A DNA stretch of 64,000 nucleotides from Morinoia aosen (taxonomy: Eukaryota; Arthropoda; Malacostraca; Amphipoda; Talitridae), in contig CM059558.1 of assembly GCA_030386875.1 (NCBI GenBank), positions 8,627,501-8,691,500 of the forward strand. The letters are read 5' to 3'. Below the pieces are notes generated by a model. That model was given only the letters and a program-made list of their open reading frames with translations, ran no database searches and had not been told where the DNA came from. Each line of letters begins with the position of its first letter. Position 1 is the first letter of the stretch. Position numbers and translations under genes: made by a program. Below are positions 36,101-46,850 of the stretch, piece after piece.

Positions 36101-39100
36101 ATATTCAATTAAATGGAATAGACACCGTAAGCGCGAAACGTTGTTTGTCAACGTTGTTTGTCAACTGACTTCGTATTATATCGGGACATGAAGAGTGAGT
36201 TGATCAAAAGTGGCAAGTGTTAGTCCGATGTTTGCTGCTTGTGAATCCTTACTGGCGAAATCTAATACGAATATTTTTGTTATATTATTTTCATTGCGAC
36301 CCATCATAGTCAAAACCCAGGTAATTCATGACAATTCTGTAATGGGAAACAGTTAAAGTTTTGATACAGAAATGGACTTTCATAAAGTTTAGAAAATATT
36401 CATCCCAAACAGGAACTCTCTGCAAGAAAGCTACTCTCTGTGGCTGGTTGCTCATAGGTTCTTGAGCGTTGAAATTTTTGTCTTTCATGACCGAAATAGA
36501 GAGCGTTTAGCAAAAGGTTGCAAAAAGAAATATTTTCGAGAAAACTATGGGAGAAGCAAAGCCATTTACAATGGTACAGGGTCTCTCAAAAATGTACTCT
36601 TTTTTAAAATCTAAGTACCCGACCTAATTAATAGTACTATAATGTAAGCACCCGAAAAGAATATAGTACCATTAATTAGATCAAAGTACAAGCAAGAACG
36701 CACGAGTATCATAGGACGATTACATTAACGCCTACCTGGTCGTTGAGGTAGGGGTACAAGTTGGTAGCACCCCAGAACATGACGCAGCCCAGCGAATGCC
36801 CGATGTAATACAAGTTTTTTTGTTGCGTCTTCTCCAGGATGTAGGAAAAGATTGCTGGGATGTCGTACTTGATGACTTCATCCAAACTGAACATGGATAT
36901 ATAATAGAGAAAACATTTCGATTAGATTGCAAGCCAACAAGATCATGTCTTAATTGCAAATAACTAAAAACATATTTTAAAAATTAATTGTCAAAACTAC
37001 TTTCAGGCTAAATACAAAGTCTAGCTCAGCCACGCTTCTTTAAAAGCGACAGTAGTTGAGTTGAATAAAATGGATAACACCATGAATGAACTGGACGAAC
37101 TATCTTGCGTACGACAGCAGCCCGTACCTGAACTGCCAGTAGTCCGTGTGGTCGGGGTCCAGCCTGAGGTGGCCGCGGCTGTAGACGTTCCCCCTCCAGT
37201 TGGCGAGCCAGACGTCATACCCTGCGTCCGCCAGCACGTAAGCTAACGAACCAATGAGTTTATGATCAGTATTCTTATCGAAAAGTCATTCTACTTCATG
37301 TTTAGAGAAAGTTAATAATGCTTAGTTTTTACCATGATTTTGGTACTTACAGCTTTTCAAAGTTAACGTGGACGATAAGCATTAATTTTATACAAACTAT
37401 TCACCCGTTTTCTAGAATTTGTGAACAATTTAGTTGTTGTTTCACGCAAATGACTTCTAATAAAATATGTACTGAAATATTTGTGACCACTTACATTATT
37501 CACCTATTTCGCACGACTTGATAACCATAGTTGTCTACCGGGATCTGACTTATCCTAAATCAGTAGTTTTCCAACTTCCCGTGTAAATTAGAATACCTAG
37601 CGTGAATAATGAATTAGATACAGTTTAGTCACGATTCTAGTATATTGCAGTGAGTTATGGATAATTTTAACTGAGGTTTCACTCAAAAATGACAAATCAG
37701 AAGACCTTTGAATGCACTCACCAAGGGCCTCATGGGCATCGTTTAGGACAAAGTTAGCAGACGACGACAGCCAGCCGTGATGGAGAAGCGCCACAGGTCT
37801 CCCCGACGCTCCGCTATCGCCCTCAGCAGACAAGAAGTGAGGAGGCTCGAGCATGCCTTGTCTCCTGGAGAACGCCAAACTCGAACTTCTGTTTTTGACG
37901 AGGCTTGGTTTGGGCTCAAATTCGGACGGGATTGTTTGTTTGACTAGTCTCGAAGGAGGATGACGCAAAAACTGGGAAATATCGTTGATGGAAGGGGTCG
38001 GTTTGTTCACCAGTGGCAACAAGGCGTTTGTAAATGACCTAAATGGATTAAACAGATTCAAAGGTGTTAGTAGCTCATTGAGATCAAGATCTCGCTTTGA
38101 CCGACTAGACGATCTTTCCATTTCAGGAACAATCTCATCAAAATCAAGAAGCGAGTCTGAGAGAAAAAGCTCTAGTAAGCCCCTTAGTTCTTGTTCCGTA
38201 CTGTTCGAGCTAATATTCTCTATTATTTTACCGGCAGCCAACAATAATTTTTCCGCAGCAGATGAAGTTTCTGAATTTCTCCGAAAACGCTTGGATGCTC
38301 CTCGCAAGTGCCGATTGAAATCGACCAAAATGTTTTGAACGAACTTCAAAGCCTGAAGTCCAAAGTTTGGGGGTTTTCTTTGCATTCTTCGCCGTGGTAG
38401 AACAACTTTATCTGAGAAAAGAAACAAATAATATTACGCTGAGGCCGTTCGGCCTCTTACTTTTTTAGTAAAAACATGGGTTGGCAATCAATCTCGTTGT
38501 CGTCGATTTCAAAGTTCTTAGAAAAAGAAATACTTGAACTTGTGAAGAAGAGACGGGATAATCAGCAGCTACTGTATCAATACAAACTATTCAAACAATT
38601 GGTTTCCATTAGCAATGCATGAGTGAAATCATTATTTAGGAGTGTTATTAGGTTTAAATAAAACCACTTAAGGGCTTGCTTAGGTTCAATGATTTCTAGC
38701 TGGAGAATCCTATGAAAACCTTATTCTACGCTTACAATTTCATATAATCTAGAGCCTTATCTTAAACGAACCCCAGACTGATCGAATAGTTGTTCAGGTG
38801 AAAGAATGAACTATGATATTAATTAAACCACCTATAGTATGCTAAGGTGCAAGCAAAAAAGCGTATTCAGGAACTGATTTAGGATAAGCTTCATTTCGAA
38901 ACAAAAAATCTATCATTTTGAACCCTCAACTTAAAAGAGAGAAGACAGCTAATCTTCAACACCATATTCATCGACACAATGGTGTGAAATATCATCCAAG
39001 ACTGTTTTTCAATGGTTCGTAATAGCTTTTCTCGCACTCTTTTGAAGGCCTCAATTCAAACGAAGTGGAAAGCGTATTAATTAATATTGGCTTATGTTGC

Positions 39101-42100
39101 AGCAAGGAAGGATCAGTTTTGTATCGGTTTCTAGTTAAATGACCGTGATGGCTAATTTCGGAGGATCCGAATTATTTACGATAAACATTGCCTTCATTAT
39201 TCAATATCAAATAATTTTTTATATTTTAGTCCTCTTATACTAGACATGCTCTATCAACCATTATTCCAAAGAATCTGAATCAATTTGTTTCCTCAACCTG
39301 GCTGTCACCAATTTTGATGAGAAGAAGAGGTGCATTTTGCTTTGAGAAAAATAGGACCATTCAATTATAACGAAGTTTATGGGTATTTTAATAGCTTTAT
39401 TTACATTGTGACTTTTTTTTAGCTCGCCTTTTATTCCTTTTGCCATTGTGTTTTAATTTTGACAGGGAATGGTTGAAGAAAATGTATCATCAGCAGCAAA
39501 GAGTGAGAATTTGAGGAATGAAGTACATTTAACAATATCATTGATGAATATTATAAAGAGAAGAGGTCTAAAAACTGTGCTCGCAGAACGCCGTGGTTGA
39601 TATCAAGAATTTTCAATTAAAATGTATTATTGAAAAATAATTCTGTACGATTCAATATAAAAAATCCTATTAGGATATACTAAGGACAATAAATTGTTTA
39701 CAATTCGACATCAAGAAATTCTAATTAAGAAAGACTAATGACAGCAAATCGTTTATGATTCATCGGGTTATTTAAACTTTCTATGGACAACCGCTTTATC
39801 GCCGCTGCATTGAAGCCCCTAGATTATGAGAAATTTTTCCATAACGTGAATTTCTCATCGGCTCTAAATTAATTTTGTCTTTAATTATCATCCAAAATAT
39901 TTGAACCCTACTTTTCCTCAAGAAATAAATCATAACTTTCAGTAGTAGTGTGGTGCATGGTGGCGTAAAGGTGGCCAGTGCGCTCTCAATGTGACGTCAT
40001 TTTGCTCTGAGATTGGGCGGACGGTGGATGTGCCGGCTGTTGCTCTCCGAGCCACGTCGAGCCTGCTGGCTACCGGCTATTCCTCGCGCTATGAGGGTTG
40101 AAGTATCCTGACCTTGGTGCCCGTTCTTGCACTTCTTTCATATCAAATCCTATGTTTATTTTGTGTGAATGGCCTATTTTCGTTTCGTTATATTTTCGTT
40201 GGCTCTCTTGCCACAGTTGAAATTCTTGCTTGTCTTTATCATTGGCATTAAATTACTAAACGACACCGTTGTGTCTAACATTACCTGCGGCTTGCCGCGC
40301 TTGAAGCTTTTTCTAAGCATTGATTGAATGGGTGCACCTCTAAAAATTGATCTAAACTCTAACTAAAGTTTGGATTAGGTGTCCTATTCGAAGTGAATTG
40401 ATCTTATTAAAAGTCCAATGACCTTAACCTATTTTCCCTTAAATTCTTTCGGGCCTTACAGGAAAATTTTTCCACTGAAGCCACAATTAAGTTCAGGTGT
40501 GTGCTAGCTTTGTTCTTCTGTGTTTGCTCGGACTTGATTTATTTACAATATCCTCTCGTCGGTCGTATGTTGAGATTGTTTAGCTTGTTTATTTTTTTCA
40601 GTAAGCGGTGACCGCTCCGTCGTATCGTTCTCTTCCCAATGGTCTTCATTCGGCCTTGCGGCCGCTGGTGTTTTCTTTAGTTTGTCGGCCGCTCTGCCTT
40701 AGGTACGTAAGGCTTGGTGGTGCCCCGTTACAGTTCAAAGTTTATTCTTAACGATATTATCTGAGCATAGTTAACAATCTGATTTTCATATTAGTGACCC
40801 AATTCGGTTTTATTAAGTTATCGCTAATTGTTTTTTCTCTCGAATTCTTCCTGCAGCGGGGACACCCTCTGTCTTCTCTTGGTCGGGATACTTTCCCACA
40901 ATCTTAAGCAGTGCTGAATTCGCTTCGGCCACCCCGTCTTTAATCGTGAACTGCGTCTGCTTGAGGCGCTGTGGAGCGCCCCATGCGTCTTACTCTACTC
41001 AAAATTAACCTTCCTTGTCTGCCCCGCTCTGACTCGAGCGGAGGCATTTTTTAATGTAAATTTTAAACCGAGTTTATATATTGAAATAAAATTATTGAAA
41101 ACCCTAAATAATTTGGGGCTTGTTGACGGCATAGCCGTTTTGATGCTTCCTTTTGCCCTGTTGGGACTTTAATAAACTAAATGCGGAGTGAAAATCTGCG
41201 TGAATTGAAATTTCTGTTCTTTCATCCCCTTCCTTCCGCGTGTCAGATATCCTTTAGCGCCCGTCTAAGTGAAAATTCTGACAAGATCGAGTAAGTGATG
41301 TGCTGTTCTCAACGCTGTCAAAAGCGTTGTAAATTCTAGAAATAAGAACTCAAAACTCTCCGCGTCGATTTTCGAGTAATGATAAAGCGTATGATTCTGA
41401 ATTATTTTCGATGTCCATTTTTTAGATCGGAAGTTATTCTGCTTATCGTCGAGAAATACTTTTTTCGAAAAATAGTTTTGTTTGTTGTGTACTTTCATGT
41501 GAATAATTTTTTCGAATATATCATTAAAAATTGGAACTTGACACAAAAGAAACTGGTTAATAATTGTTGTCGTTTCTTTTGTCACCATTTTTGTGACCAA
41601 GAGTTACTGAGGTAAGTTTTAGACAGTTTGGAAAAATACCTTGGGAAAGGGAACGGTTCATCAAGTTTCAGAGCACCGAGGATATTGAACAGCTATATAC
41701 ATCTTTGAGCGCTATTACTGAGAACGGTCAAGTTCCAATTAATTTATTTTTGGGAACTGTTTAAGTAGTTCAAAAGATTGGATATACTGGCTGGCGTGTA
41801 CAATAATAAATTATCCTTTTCTTGAATATGCACCTCTCAGTTTAAGTGCGTTTGGCTTATAAAGAGCATTAAGCAGAAGCCTGGATTTTATTACTTCAAT
41901 TTTGAATACGCCGAGTTTCAGCACATCATAATTTTTCGTCCGCTTTCTAATTTTACTTACGTATAATTTATCAATTTATCAAAACTACTTTTGATATTTC
42001 CCCATAATGGAGTAATGCAAAGTGTGCTTGACGTTTTCGATGCGCTCAACGTTGTCTAAAAAATCCAAGATTTTTGTTTATTATCCGCGGTAATTGTGCT

Positions 42101-44415
42101 TATGATACTCGGGTAGCATTCGATGTATACAGTATTTTTAGCATCAAATTTCATATCATGTTTCGAGGATAGTTGTATCAAGCTCTGGTTGATTGTTATG
42201 CAAGGGTTTGAAGTTTATTTTATAATTTCCTGAAATTTAACTCATTTACTCATCGATACTGTCAAGTTGTAGGTTGCCATGGAACACAGGTATTAAATAT
42301 GTTCTTTTCAGCCAGAAATACATAAAAATCATTGTACTTATCAGTAATCAGTATTTCTGTTGGGAAGTTCGCTGGGTCTGCCAAGAATATTTCATCCCGA
42401 ACGTGGCAGAGCCTGAAGAGGTTCGTAGAGTATACGTGTCAGCACGGCAGGCACACGTGTAGGCACGTAGGGTATGCGTGTAGGCACGTAGGGTATGCGT
42501 GTTGACACGTAGGGTATGCGTGTTGACACGTAGGGTATGCGTGTTGACACGTAGGGTATACGTGTTGACACGTAGGGTATACGTATCGACACGTAGGGTA
42601 TGCGTGTTGACACGTAGGGTATGCGTGTAGTTACGACGATTGAGGAAACAAGGATTTAATGTATTGCGCTCCAAAAATTAGGTGTTCGCTCAGTCTTCAT
42701 TTTTGAGATGATCATACGTAATTAATATCATCACACATTAATACTCAAATGAGACTCAATGAGAGCTCTATGATATTGTTCAGTTCATTCGTTCAAGAGG
42801 AACATATAAACTGTTTTTAAAACAATGCGTTTGTGTTTTATTAATTCAAAGAAGGTTTCAAATGATCATGATTTACAAAAGTATTTGTTATTAGGCTTCA
42901 TCGTAAATGTTTAGATATGTATATGCTTCATTACGTTTAGTTTTTTATCGCCTCCACAACGTTTAAATGATCGTAATGAATGATAGCCAGTATAGTATTA
43001 AATTTAATTCTTATTTTTTGGCATGAAACTTCTAGAAAAATTTAAAACTTCCAACTTTCAGTTTATTTCATCTGTGGCTGCATTTTCTTAATTTCTAACA
43101 TTAATTGTTAGGCAGCACCAGCATAATATGGATCCAGCAGAGTTCTCAGAAAATTTCAGAGCGCCTCCACTTAGAATAGAAAGATTAACGTCATTTACAG
43201 GCAAACCAAATAACACTGACAATTTTTATTCATAAATTCAGAAAGTCTTTCCTGTATTTTAGATGAATTTAATCCAGTCTTGATCAACAAAAATTACACC
43301 TAAGTTTACTACTAACAACTTCAAACAAGACAAGGAGGCTTGGATGTTTCTACAAGGTGCTTGCAGAGTCACAAATCGATCGCGCCTGGCTTGTAAAAGG
43401 GTACTCAGAGACCGATTGCTTCAGCTCAGGACTGGTTTCGGTTTAGTTCAACTCAGGCCGATCAAACTTAAAACCGCAACCATTTCTTTGACCTAGTCAC
43501 AGTTTACAACTCGCTTTGGCATGTTTGTTTTCAAATTTTCTTTTTCTGAAAGTATACCTGTGGGACATTTCATCGTTTGTTGCATGCATGTACAAATAAA
43601 CGTGCCTGTCTCTCTCGGTCCGGGAATGCGGTGGAGCTCCAGTATGTAGCCGTCCGCCGTGACAACTTTGTGAATCTCACTGGGGTACCCTTGGGCCTTG
43701 ATGAGCTCAGGCTGAAATGGAAATAGAAGGGTGTGAATTTTTTATGAATTTACTGTTCAAATTCTACTCCGTATCACTGTGAAAAATTTAAAACTGATCC
43801 GTAAGAAAAATTGAGCTTCATCATTCATCACATTTGTGCGCGTAATCTATCATAAATTGAACAGCATATATAAAATTTACTTACAATTTTCATGATGGAA
43901 TGAAGACGGTTCAATGCGTTGGTATACGAAAAACCTCTCGAAACATCGTCCCCTGCAGAATTTCTGCGATTTGTGCTCCTGACTTCTCGCTGGATGATGT
44001 TCTCTGCAGTGAACTCAGCGTCAAAATCGTCCAACCAATGCTTTCTTGATTCTTTTCTTTCTGAGTTCGGCTGTAATTTCTCCGCATCTGAAGAAGCGAG
44101 AACTTCAAGCAACTCTTTGATTTTTCCCTGTTTTTCGCTCAGGAATTTACCGTCTGGAGCAGGCTTTGGATGTTGTTGGATAGAAAAATGAACTCCAGCG
44201 TTGATAGAATCTTGTGAAGAGTTTTGTTTTTCTTCGAATAACGAAGAAACAATGCCATATCTGACGTCCAAACTTGGATGACAAGTTGAATTCGGCAACA
44301 AACATTGAGAGTAATCAAAGCTATTATTTCGTTGGGCAACGGCATTACCCGAAGAAAAAAATGAAAGCAAAGTAGATAGAAGTAAAGTAACACTAATAAT
44401 GCCAGAATACAGCAT
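23990..44415 (-). CDS. secreted acid lipase (lipase 3 / LIPA family), ten exons, enlarged
   Basis: Exons, in order: 44415-43885, 43711-43606 (or to 43558), 38411-37722, 37242-37128, 36886-36736, 31834-31742, 30310-30152, 26160-26073, 25711-25569, 24139-23990. Phases agree at every junction, giving about 741 residues. The enzyme would hydrolyse triacylglycerols or cholesteryl esters in the gut lumen or lysosome. Signs seen: signal peptide (residues 1-27), lipase N-terminal motif [17 protein letters not shown], oxyanion HG (424-425), [19 protein letters not shown], nucleophile elbow GHSLG (Ser about 512), Asp686 in YGLGDTV, His717 in FTHVDF, and a family-type cysteine pair (588, 598). Relatives have about 400 residues; this one adds about 150 residues before the lipase domain and about 195 residues between HRIP and HG, with a furin-like RSKR at 316-319. 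Start: first ATG, with an in-frame TAA 12 bases upstream. The lipase call is secure; the extra segments need transcript support. Confidence 0.9.
24990..25040. repeat. CA-rich microsatellite
   Basis: An interrupted (CA)n tract in the intron between lipase exons 9 and 10. Confidence 0.8.
25569..25711 (-). CDS. lipase exon 9: catalytic aspartate
   Basis: The exon encodes [17 protein letters not shown] and [20 protein letters not shown] followed by DTVTNFK; the Asp in GLGD is the charge-relay residue. The acceptor is GGCTGCAG and the donor TTCAAG|GTAACG in phase 0. Confidence 0.92.
26073..26160 (-). CDS. lipase exon 8
   Basis: The exon encodes [20 protein letters not shown] then AQLGQFIGA, equivalent to the GHxPAGTS segment of relatives. 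The acceptor is ACTGTCAG and the donor GCGG|GTGAGC (phase 1). Confidence 0.9.
27845..28345. repeat. degenerate TTAGG-containing tandem tract
   Basis: About 500 bp made of variants of TAGGTTAGGATAGGTT with GTTGGGTTAGGATAGG forms. TTAGG is the canonical telomere repeat of most insects, but here it is interspersed and irregular, so this is an interstitial sequence in the lipase intron between exons 7 and 8, not a telomere. Confidence 0.75.
28451..28740 (-). pseudogene. Helitron-type Pif1 helicase, C-terminal fragment
   Basis: The minus strand encodes [20 protein letters not shown], then [20 protein letters not shown] and [12 protein letters not shown]. This is the C-terminal end of Helitron/Pif1 helicases, whose usual forms are AFAMTINKAQGQT and GQLYVAFSRVR. 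Key positions are altered (K to M, G to R) and the remainder of the protein is absent. It lies in a lipase intron on the same strand as the gene. Confidence 0.85.
30152..30310 (-). CDS. lipase exon 7: cap region with cysteine pair
   Basis: This exon has 53 codons, including [11 protein letters not shown] and [17 protein letters not shown]; the two cysteines match the conserved disulfide of acid lipases. The acceptor is GTGGCAG and the donor GACCCG|GTGAGA, both in phase 0. Confidence 0.88.
31340..31741. repeat. 18-bp minisatellite starting at the lipase exon 6 splice donor
   Basis: The minus-strand unit is GTGAGTGGCGGGACTTRT. The array is regular from about 31500 to 31741 and degenerate toward 31340. 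The unit adjoining the exon supplies the real 5' splice site, so every copy repeats an ACTTRT|GTGAGT donor-like sequence. Confidence 0.88.
31742..31834 (-). CDS. lipase exon 6, boxed in by minisatellites
   Basis: A 93-bp exon encoding [15 protein letters not shown] then [16 protein letters not shown], which continues YLNDQ of exon 5. The acceptor is GTGCCAG and the donor ACTTAT|GTGAGTGG. The donor is itself the first unit of a tandem array that fills the start of the next intron. Two other arrays lie directly upstream of the acceptor. Confidence 0.88.
31848..32275. repeat. 26-bp minisatellite beside the lipase exon 6 acceptor
   Basis: About 16 copies of a 26-bp unit containing GCAGACGTGAGGGAGTGTGG on the plus strand; on the gene strand it is C/T-rich (CCCTCACGTCTGCCACAC). 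It ends within about 15 bp of the acceptor. It merges at 32275 into the next array, whose unit looks related (CAGACG followed by GA-rich). Confidence 0.88.
32276..34402. repeat. 21-bp minisatellite, about 100 copies
   Basis: The 21-bp unit has the core GACGGAAGGGGGCACA. Single-base variants (CACAAGACA or CACATGACA; GGAAGGAGG or GGAAGGGGG) recur through 2.1 kb. Since 21 is divisible by three and the unit contains no stop, five of the six frames stay open for hundreds of codons (heptapeptides such as CPLPSVL). This is intronic sequence of the lipase, between exons 5 and 6. Confidence 0.95.
36736..36886 (-). CDS. lipase exon 5: nucleophile elbow
   Basis: The exon starts after TGTTCAG, completing [15 protein letters not shown], and contains [16 protein letters not shown] with the catalytic serine. 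It ends GACCAG|GTAGGC in phase 0. Confidence 0.92.
37128..37242 (-). CDS. lipase exon 4
   Basis: The exon encodes [19 protein letters not shown] followed by [19 protein letters not shown], diagnostic for the family. The acceptor is GTTAG and the donor CAG|GTACGG. It enters in phase 1 and leaves in phase 2. Confidence 0.9.
37722..38411 (-). CDS. lipase exon 3: novel insert plus oxyanion motif
   Basis: A 690-bp exon after TTTTCTCAG. The first ~195 residues are unlike the family: basic (ASKRFRR), predicted helical, then acidic ([12 protein letters not shown]), then a furin-like RSKR. It then joins the standard [20 protein letters not shown] and ends CTTG|GTGAGT in phase 1. Confidence 0.85.
39950..41110. 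other. GC-richer block in a lipase intron, likely an unidentified element
   Basis: The block stands out from AT-rich surroundings through GC-rich patches at 39950-40110, 40610-40730 and 40850-41050. It ends in AT-rich sequence with AATAAA at 41086. That fits a retroelement end or an old processed insertion, but no protein motif, terminal repeat or duplication could be established. Confidence 0.35.
42422..42630. repeat. 21-bp minisatellite, about 10 copies
   Basis: A unit with the core CACGTAGGGTATGCGTGTTG repeats with small variation inside the intron between lipase exons 2 and 3. It is unrelated in sequence to the 32-34 kb arrays apart from having the same period. Confidence 0.9.
43606..43711 (-). 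CDS. lipase exon 2: abhydrolase-lipase N-terminal motif
   Basis: The exon follows TTTCAG and encodes [17 protein letters not shown] then [16 protein letters not shown], the classic start of the mature acid lipase domain. The 3' edge is unsure. GACAG|GC at 43606 would be a rarer GC-AG intron, while CACAG|GTATAC at 43558 would add 16 atypical residues. Both give the required phase 1. Confidence 0.8.
43885..44415 (-). CDS. lipase exon 1: signal peptide and N-terminal extension
   Basis: This exon has 177 codons. A hydrophobic leader with a polar end (SGNAVAQ) is a normal secretion signal. The remaining ~150 residues are hydrophilic, with NXS/T sites (NNS, NST, NSS) and no known domain. It ends ATGAAAATT|GTAAGT, a strong 5' splice site in phase 0. 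Confidence 0.85.
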
Positions 44416-45096
44416 GATTCTGTACTTTTAGACCTAGAGTACTAAAGAAGCTGTCATCTGCTCCAACAAAAGAACATAGTGAATAACCATCGCCTGTCTA
44501 AATTCACAACCAACGAATAAAGCTGCTCATCATCATCTCAACGCAAACAACCTGGAATTGAACAAAAAATGTTAGCTAAGCAATAATGATGCTTTTTATT
44601 TCTGACATTAGTCATGTCAGAAATAAAAAAATTGAAACAAGAAAAAGCACTTCAAGATTTTTCGATGACACACAAATATATTTATCGTAAAATATTTAAG
44701 CTGTGGAGTATCAGGGACTATAATACATTCTGGTAACTTTCTCTTAGAATTATATGTTATTATCGAGATTTTTTAGAAAACAAATTTGATTATTATATTA
44801 ATTTGTAAAGCTGAATTTCTAAGCTTCACAAAAATAGTACTCAAATGAGTCACTTCTACAGTTCTCAAAGATCACAGCCAGTTTTTGCACTGCTTCCTCT
44901 TTGATAGGATATCTGGGAAAGAGTAGAATGCTTTCTCACGCCATCAATGTATACTAAAGATTTAACAGTGAAGCAAAATTTAGATGCATTTCTTAAATGA
45001 AAAAAAGGGAAAAAGCAGCTTTAAATATTGAAATATTAAATATTGTAGAAGTTAAATTTTTCTTCAATATGTGGCGTATTGACACGAATAGAACGT
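44416..45096. other. 5' flank of the lipase gene
   Basis: This AT-rich stretch lies upstream of the start codon. An in-frame stop lies just before the ATG. No TATA box or initiator can be named with confidence, and non-coding 5' exons cannot be excluded. Confidence 0.4.
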
Positions 45097-45687
45097 TCAT
45101 TTACTCATATTAACTGCATACAGCAGTCGCATCTCAATTCTCTTGGTAAGAGAACATACAAAAAAACACTTCGAAATACTTCTCAGACAGCCATTAGATG
45201 AGACAACGATAGACATCGTGGAACAGCAGTGGATGCTCAGGAGCAGAACTGTTCTAAATATTGTTTCTGTCGAGTTAATGGTGGAGGCCTTAGAGAGAGC
45301 GTTTCTCAAATGATCTAAGAAAGTACGGGAATAGCAACATAGGACGCAGAATGTTGGTAAACACAGGCATGAGAAAAACTGACATGAATAAAATGAAGAA
45401 AGGAGAGAGAAACACATTTCTGGGAAGACAAAGTAGATGAAATTATCGTTAAATACATACAAAACTGACATGGACTGTAAAGGCAGCAGGCGCAAAAGAA
45501 CTGGCCAAGATGAAATTTCCCTAATCTTTGCATGAGAAGGTAACAATGGACACCCCGCATATAGGGCAATATGTGTCAGGTACTCGTAAGATAACACTGG
45601 GAAAGAAAATTCTACTTTTTTGTCAGTTGCATAAACTTTGAAGCCTATTCCTGAGTAAATTGTAGTCACCCTTTTCAAATATGGCAT
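45097..45687 (-). CDS. unrecognised 196-codon open frame
   Basis: This is the longest non-repeat frame outside the known genes. It is rich in Leu, Ser, Cys and Phe with hydrophobic stretches (SMSVLYVFNDNFIYFVF, FSCLCLPTFCVLCCY). The composition could fit a membrane protein such as a decayed chemoreceptor, but no diagnostic motif is visible. It lies just beyond the fossil at 45850-46850 on the same strand, so it could also be non-coding sequence open by chance. Confidence 0.25.
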   Translation of the reverse strand: MPYLKRVTTIYSGIGFKVYATDKKVEFSFPVLSYEYLTHIALYAGCPLLPSHAKIREISSWPVLLRLLPLQSMSVLYVFNDNFIYFVFPEMCFSLLSSFYSCQFFSCLCLPTFCVLCCYSRTFLDHLRNALSKASTINSTETIFRTVLLLSIHCCSTMSIVVSSNGCLRSISKCFFVCSLTKRIEMRLLYAVNMSK

Positions 45688-45849
45688 AATTTATTTTCTA
45701 TTGGGTCAAATTTTCTTGCAATGAGTCACATCCCATTTACTACTGGCAATATATAGGTAGAGCACCAGATACCATTGATAAAATTCTACACTAGTACAAA
45801 TTGATATAATTCAAAACATATTACCAGCATGCAGAATTAATTAATACGA

Positions 45850-46850
45850 TTTATTCAGGCAGAAACTTGCGTTTAATGGACCGCTTAGAATGTCACTTCC
45901 CTGTGCAGTCTCGCTGAATGCTCATTATAGTCGGCCATCATGTGAACGACCTTTTGCCCTAAACGATTCCATATGACAGTTCAAGAAATGCATCTTAATG
46001 CTCATGATGCAACCTAACACATGGAAACTTTCCATTAAGAGTCAACTAGCTCTGTATGTTCCTATATGATTTCTTGCTTCCAAGAAAGTTCCTTACGACA
46101 TAAAATAATGCACCTCATGCATTTTTCTCAACATCAGTCCTAGATTGAGCAAAAGCTTGACTTTTAATATGCTTACTAATTTGAGAGCCGTCGAAAACAC
46201 CTTTCTTCAAGTTTTTCTGTCGTTGCACAGGGGAACTCGTTCAAGTGCATTCCCTGCTTTTGAAACAGTCACTGTCGGTATTGAGCTCCTTGACAAACTG
46301 TTTCATGAGGCCTAGCTTGATATGAAGGGGCGGGGAAACCACTTTTTCACGTTCCACTAGTGGTTCATGAATGATGTTCTTTTCCCCAACATTGTAGTTT
46401 TCCCTAACTGGATATTCCTTCTGAATCCAGTGTCTGTCTTTGGCTTCACTCTCCCAGAGGCACAAAAACAAGGGAATTTTGTGCGGCCACTTTACTGTCC
46501 TAACAAAAAACTGACCATTTTAAACTAACAGAAATGATCCATTTGTATTCTCCATATTTGAGTAGCTCCAATACTGTTTTGATGTTTTCAAACTTTTCTA
46601 TGAGGTGTATTGAGTGTCCTATGGGTAACACTTTGGGACATAGTGTCGTGGCTCACGCCATATCATCGGAAATGGATTCCTTTAGTCTATTACTCAAGTT
46701 TTCTTCGCAGGAATGACATACCATGGCTTATCTTGATCTCCAAGTTCCACTAGAAAGTAAGGAGTGTAAGCTCGCTTCGCAAATTCCCTAATGTTCCTTC
46801 TTTGCTTTGGAGCTGTGAATGTACCATAAATGTCGCAGAACGCATTCGCA
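45850..46850 (-). pseudogene. fossil of a multi-copy arthropod element-associated protein
   Basis: Minus-strand segments in several frames follow one known order: NAFCDIYGTFTAPKQRRNI, VELGDQDKPW, PMIWREP, a block with FLCLWESEAKDRHWIQKEYP, PPLHIKLGLMKQFVKEL, KGVFDGSQISK, VVRNFLGS, GCIMSIKMHFLNCH, HMMADY, and SIKRKFLPE. I recognise this set of motifs from a protein found in many near-identical copies in arthropod genomes; its enzymatic role is not known to me. Many stops and frameshifts show that it is dead. Confidence 0.7.

Noticed and set aside
36709-37218. Other-frame open stretches over lipase exons 4 and 5 (Thr/Ser/Gly-rich)
   Set aside because: Shadow frames of GC-rich coding exons; the lipase frame explains the sequence with conserved motifs and matching splice phases.
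39950-41240. Solo LTR
   Set aside because: Possible TG...CA borders were tried, but no flanking target duplication or inverted ends were found.
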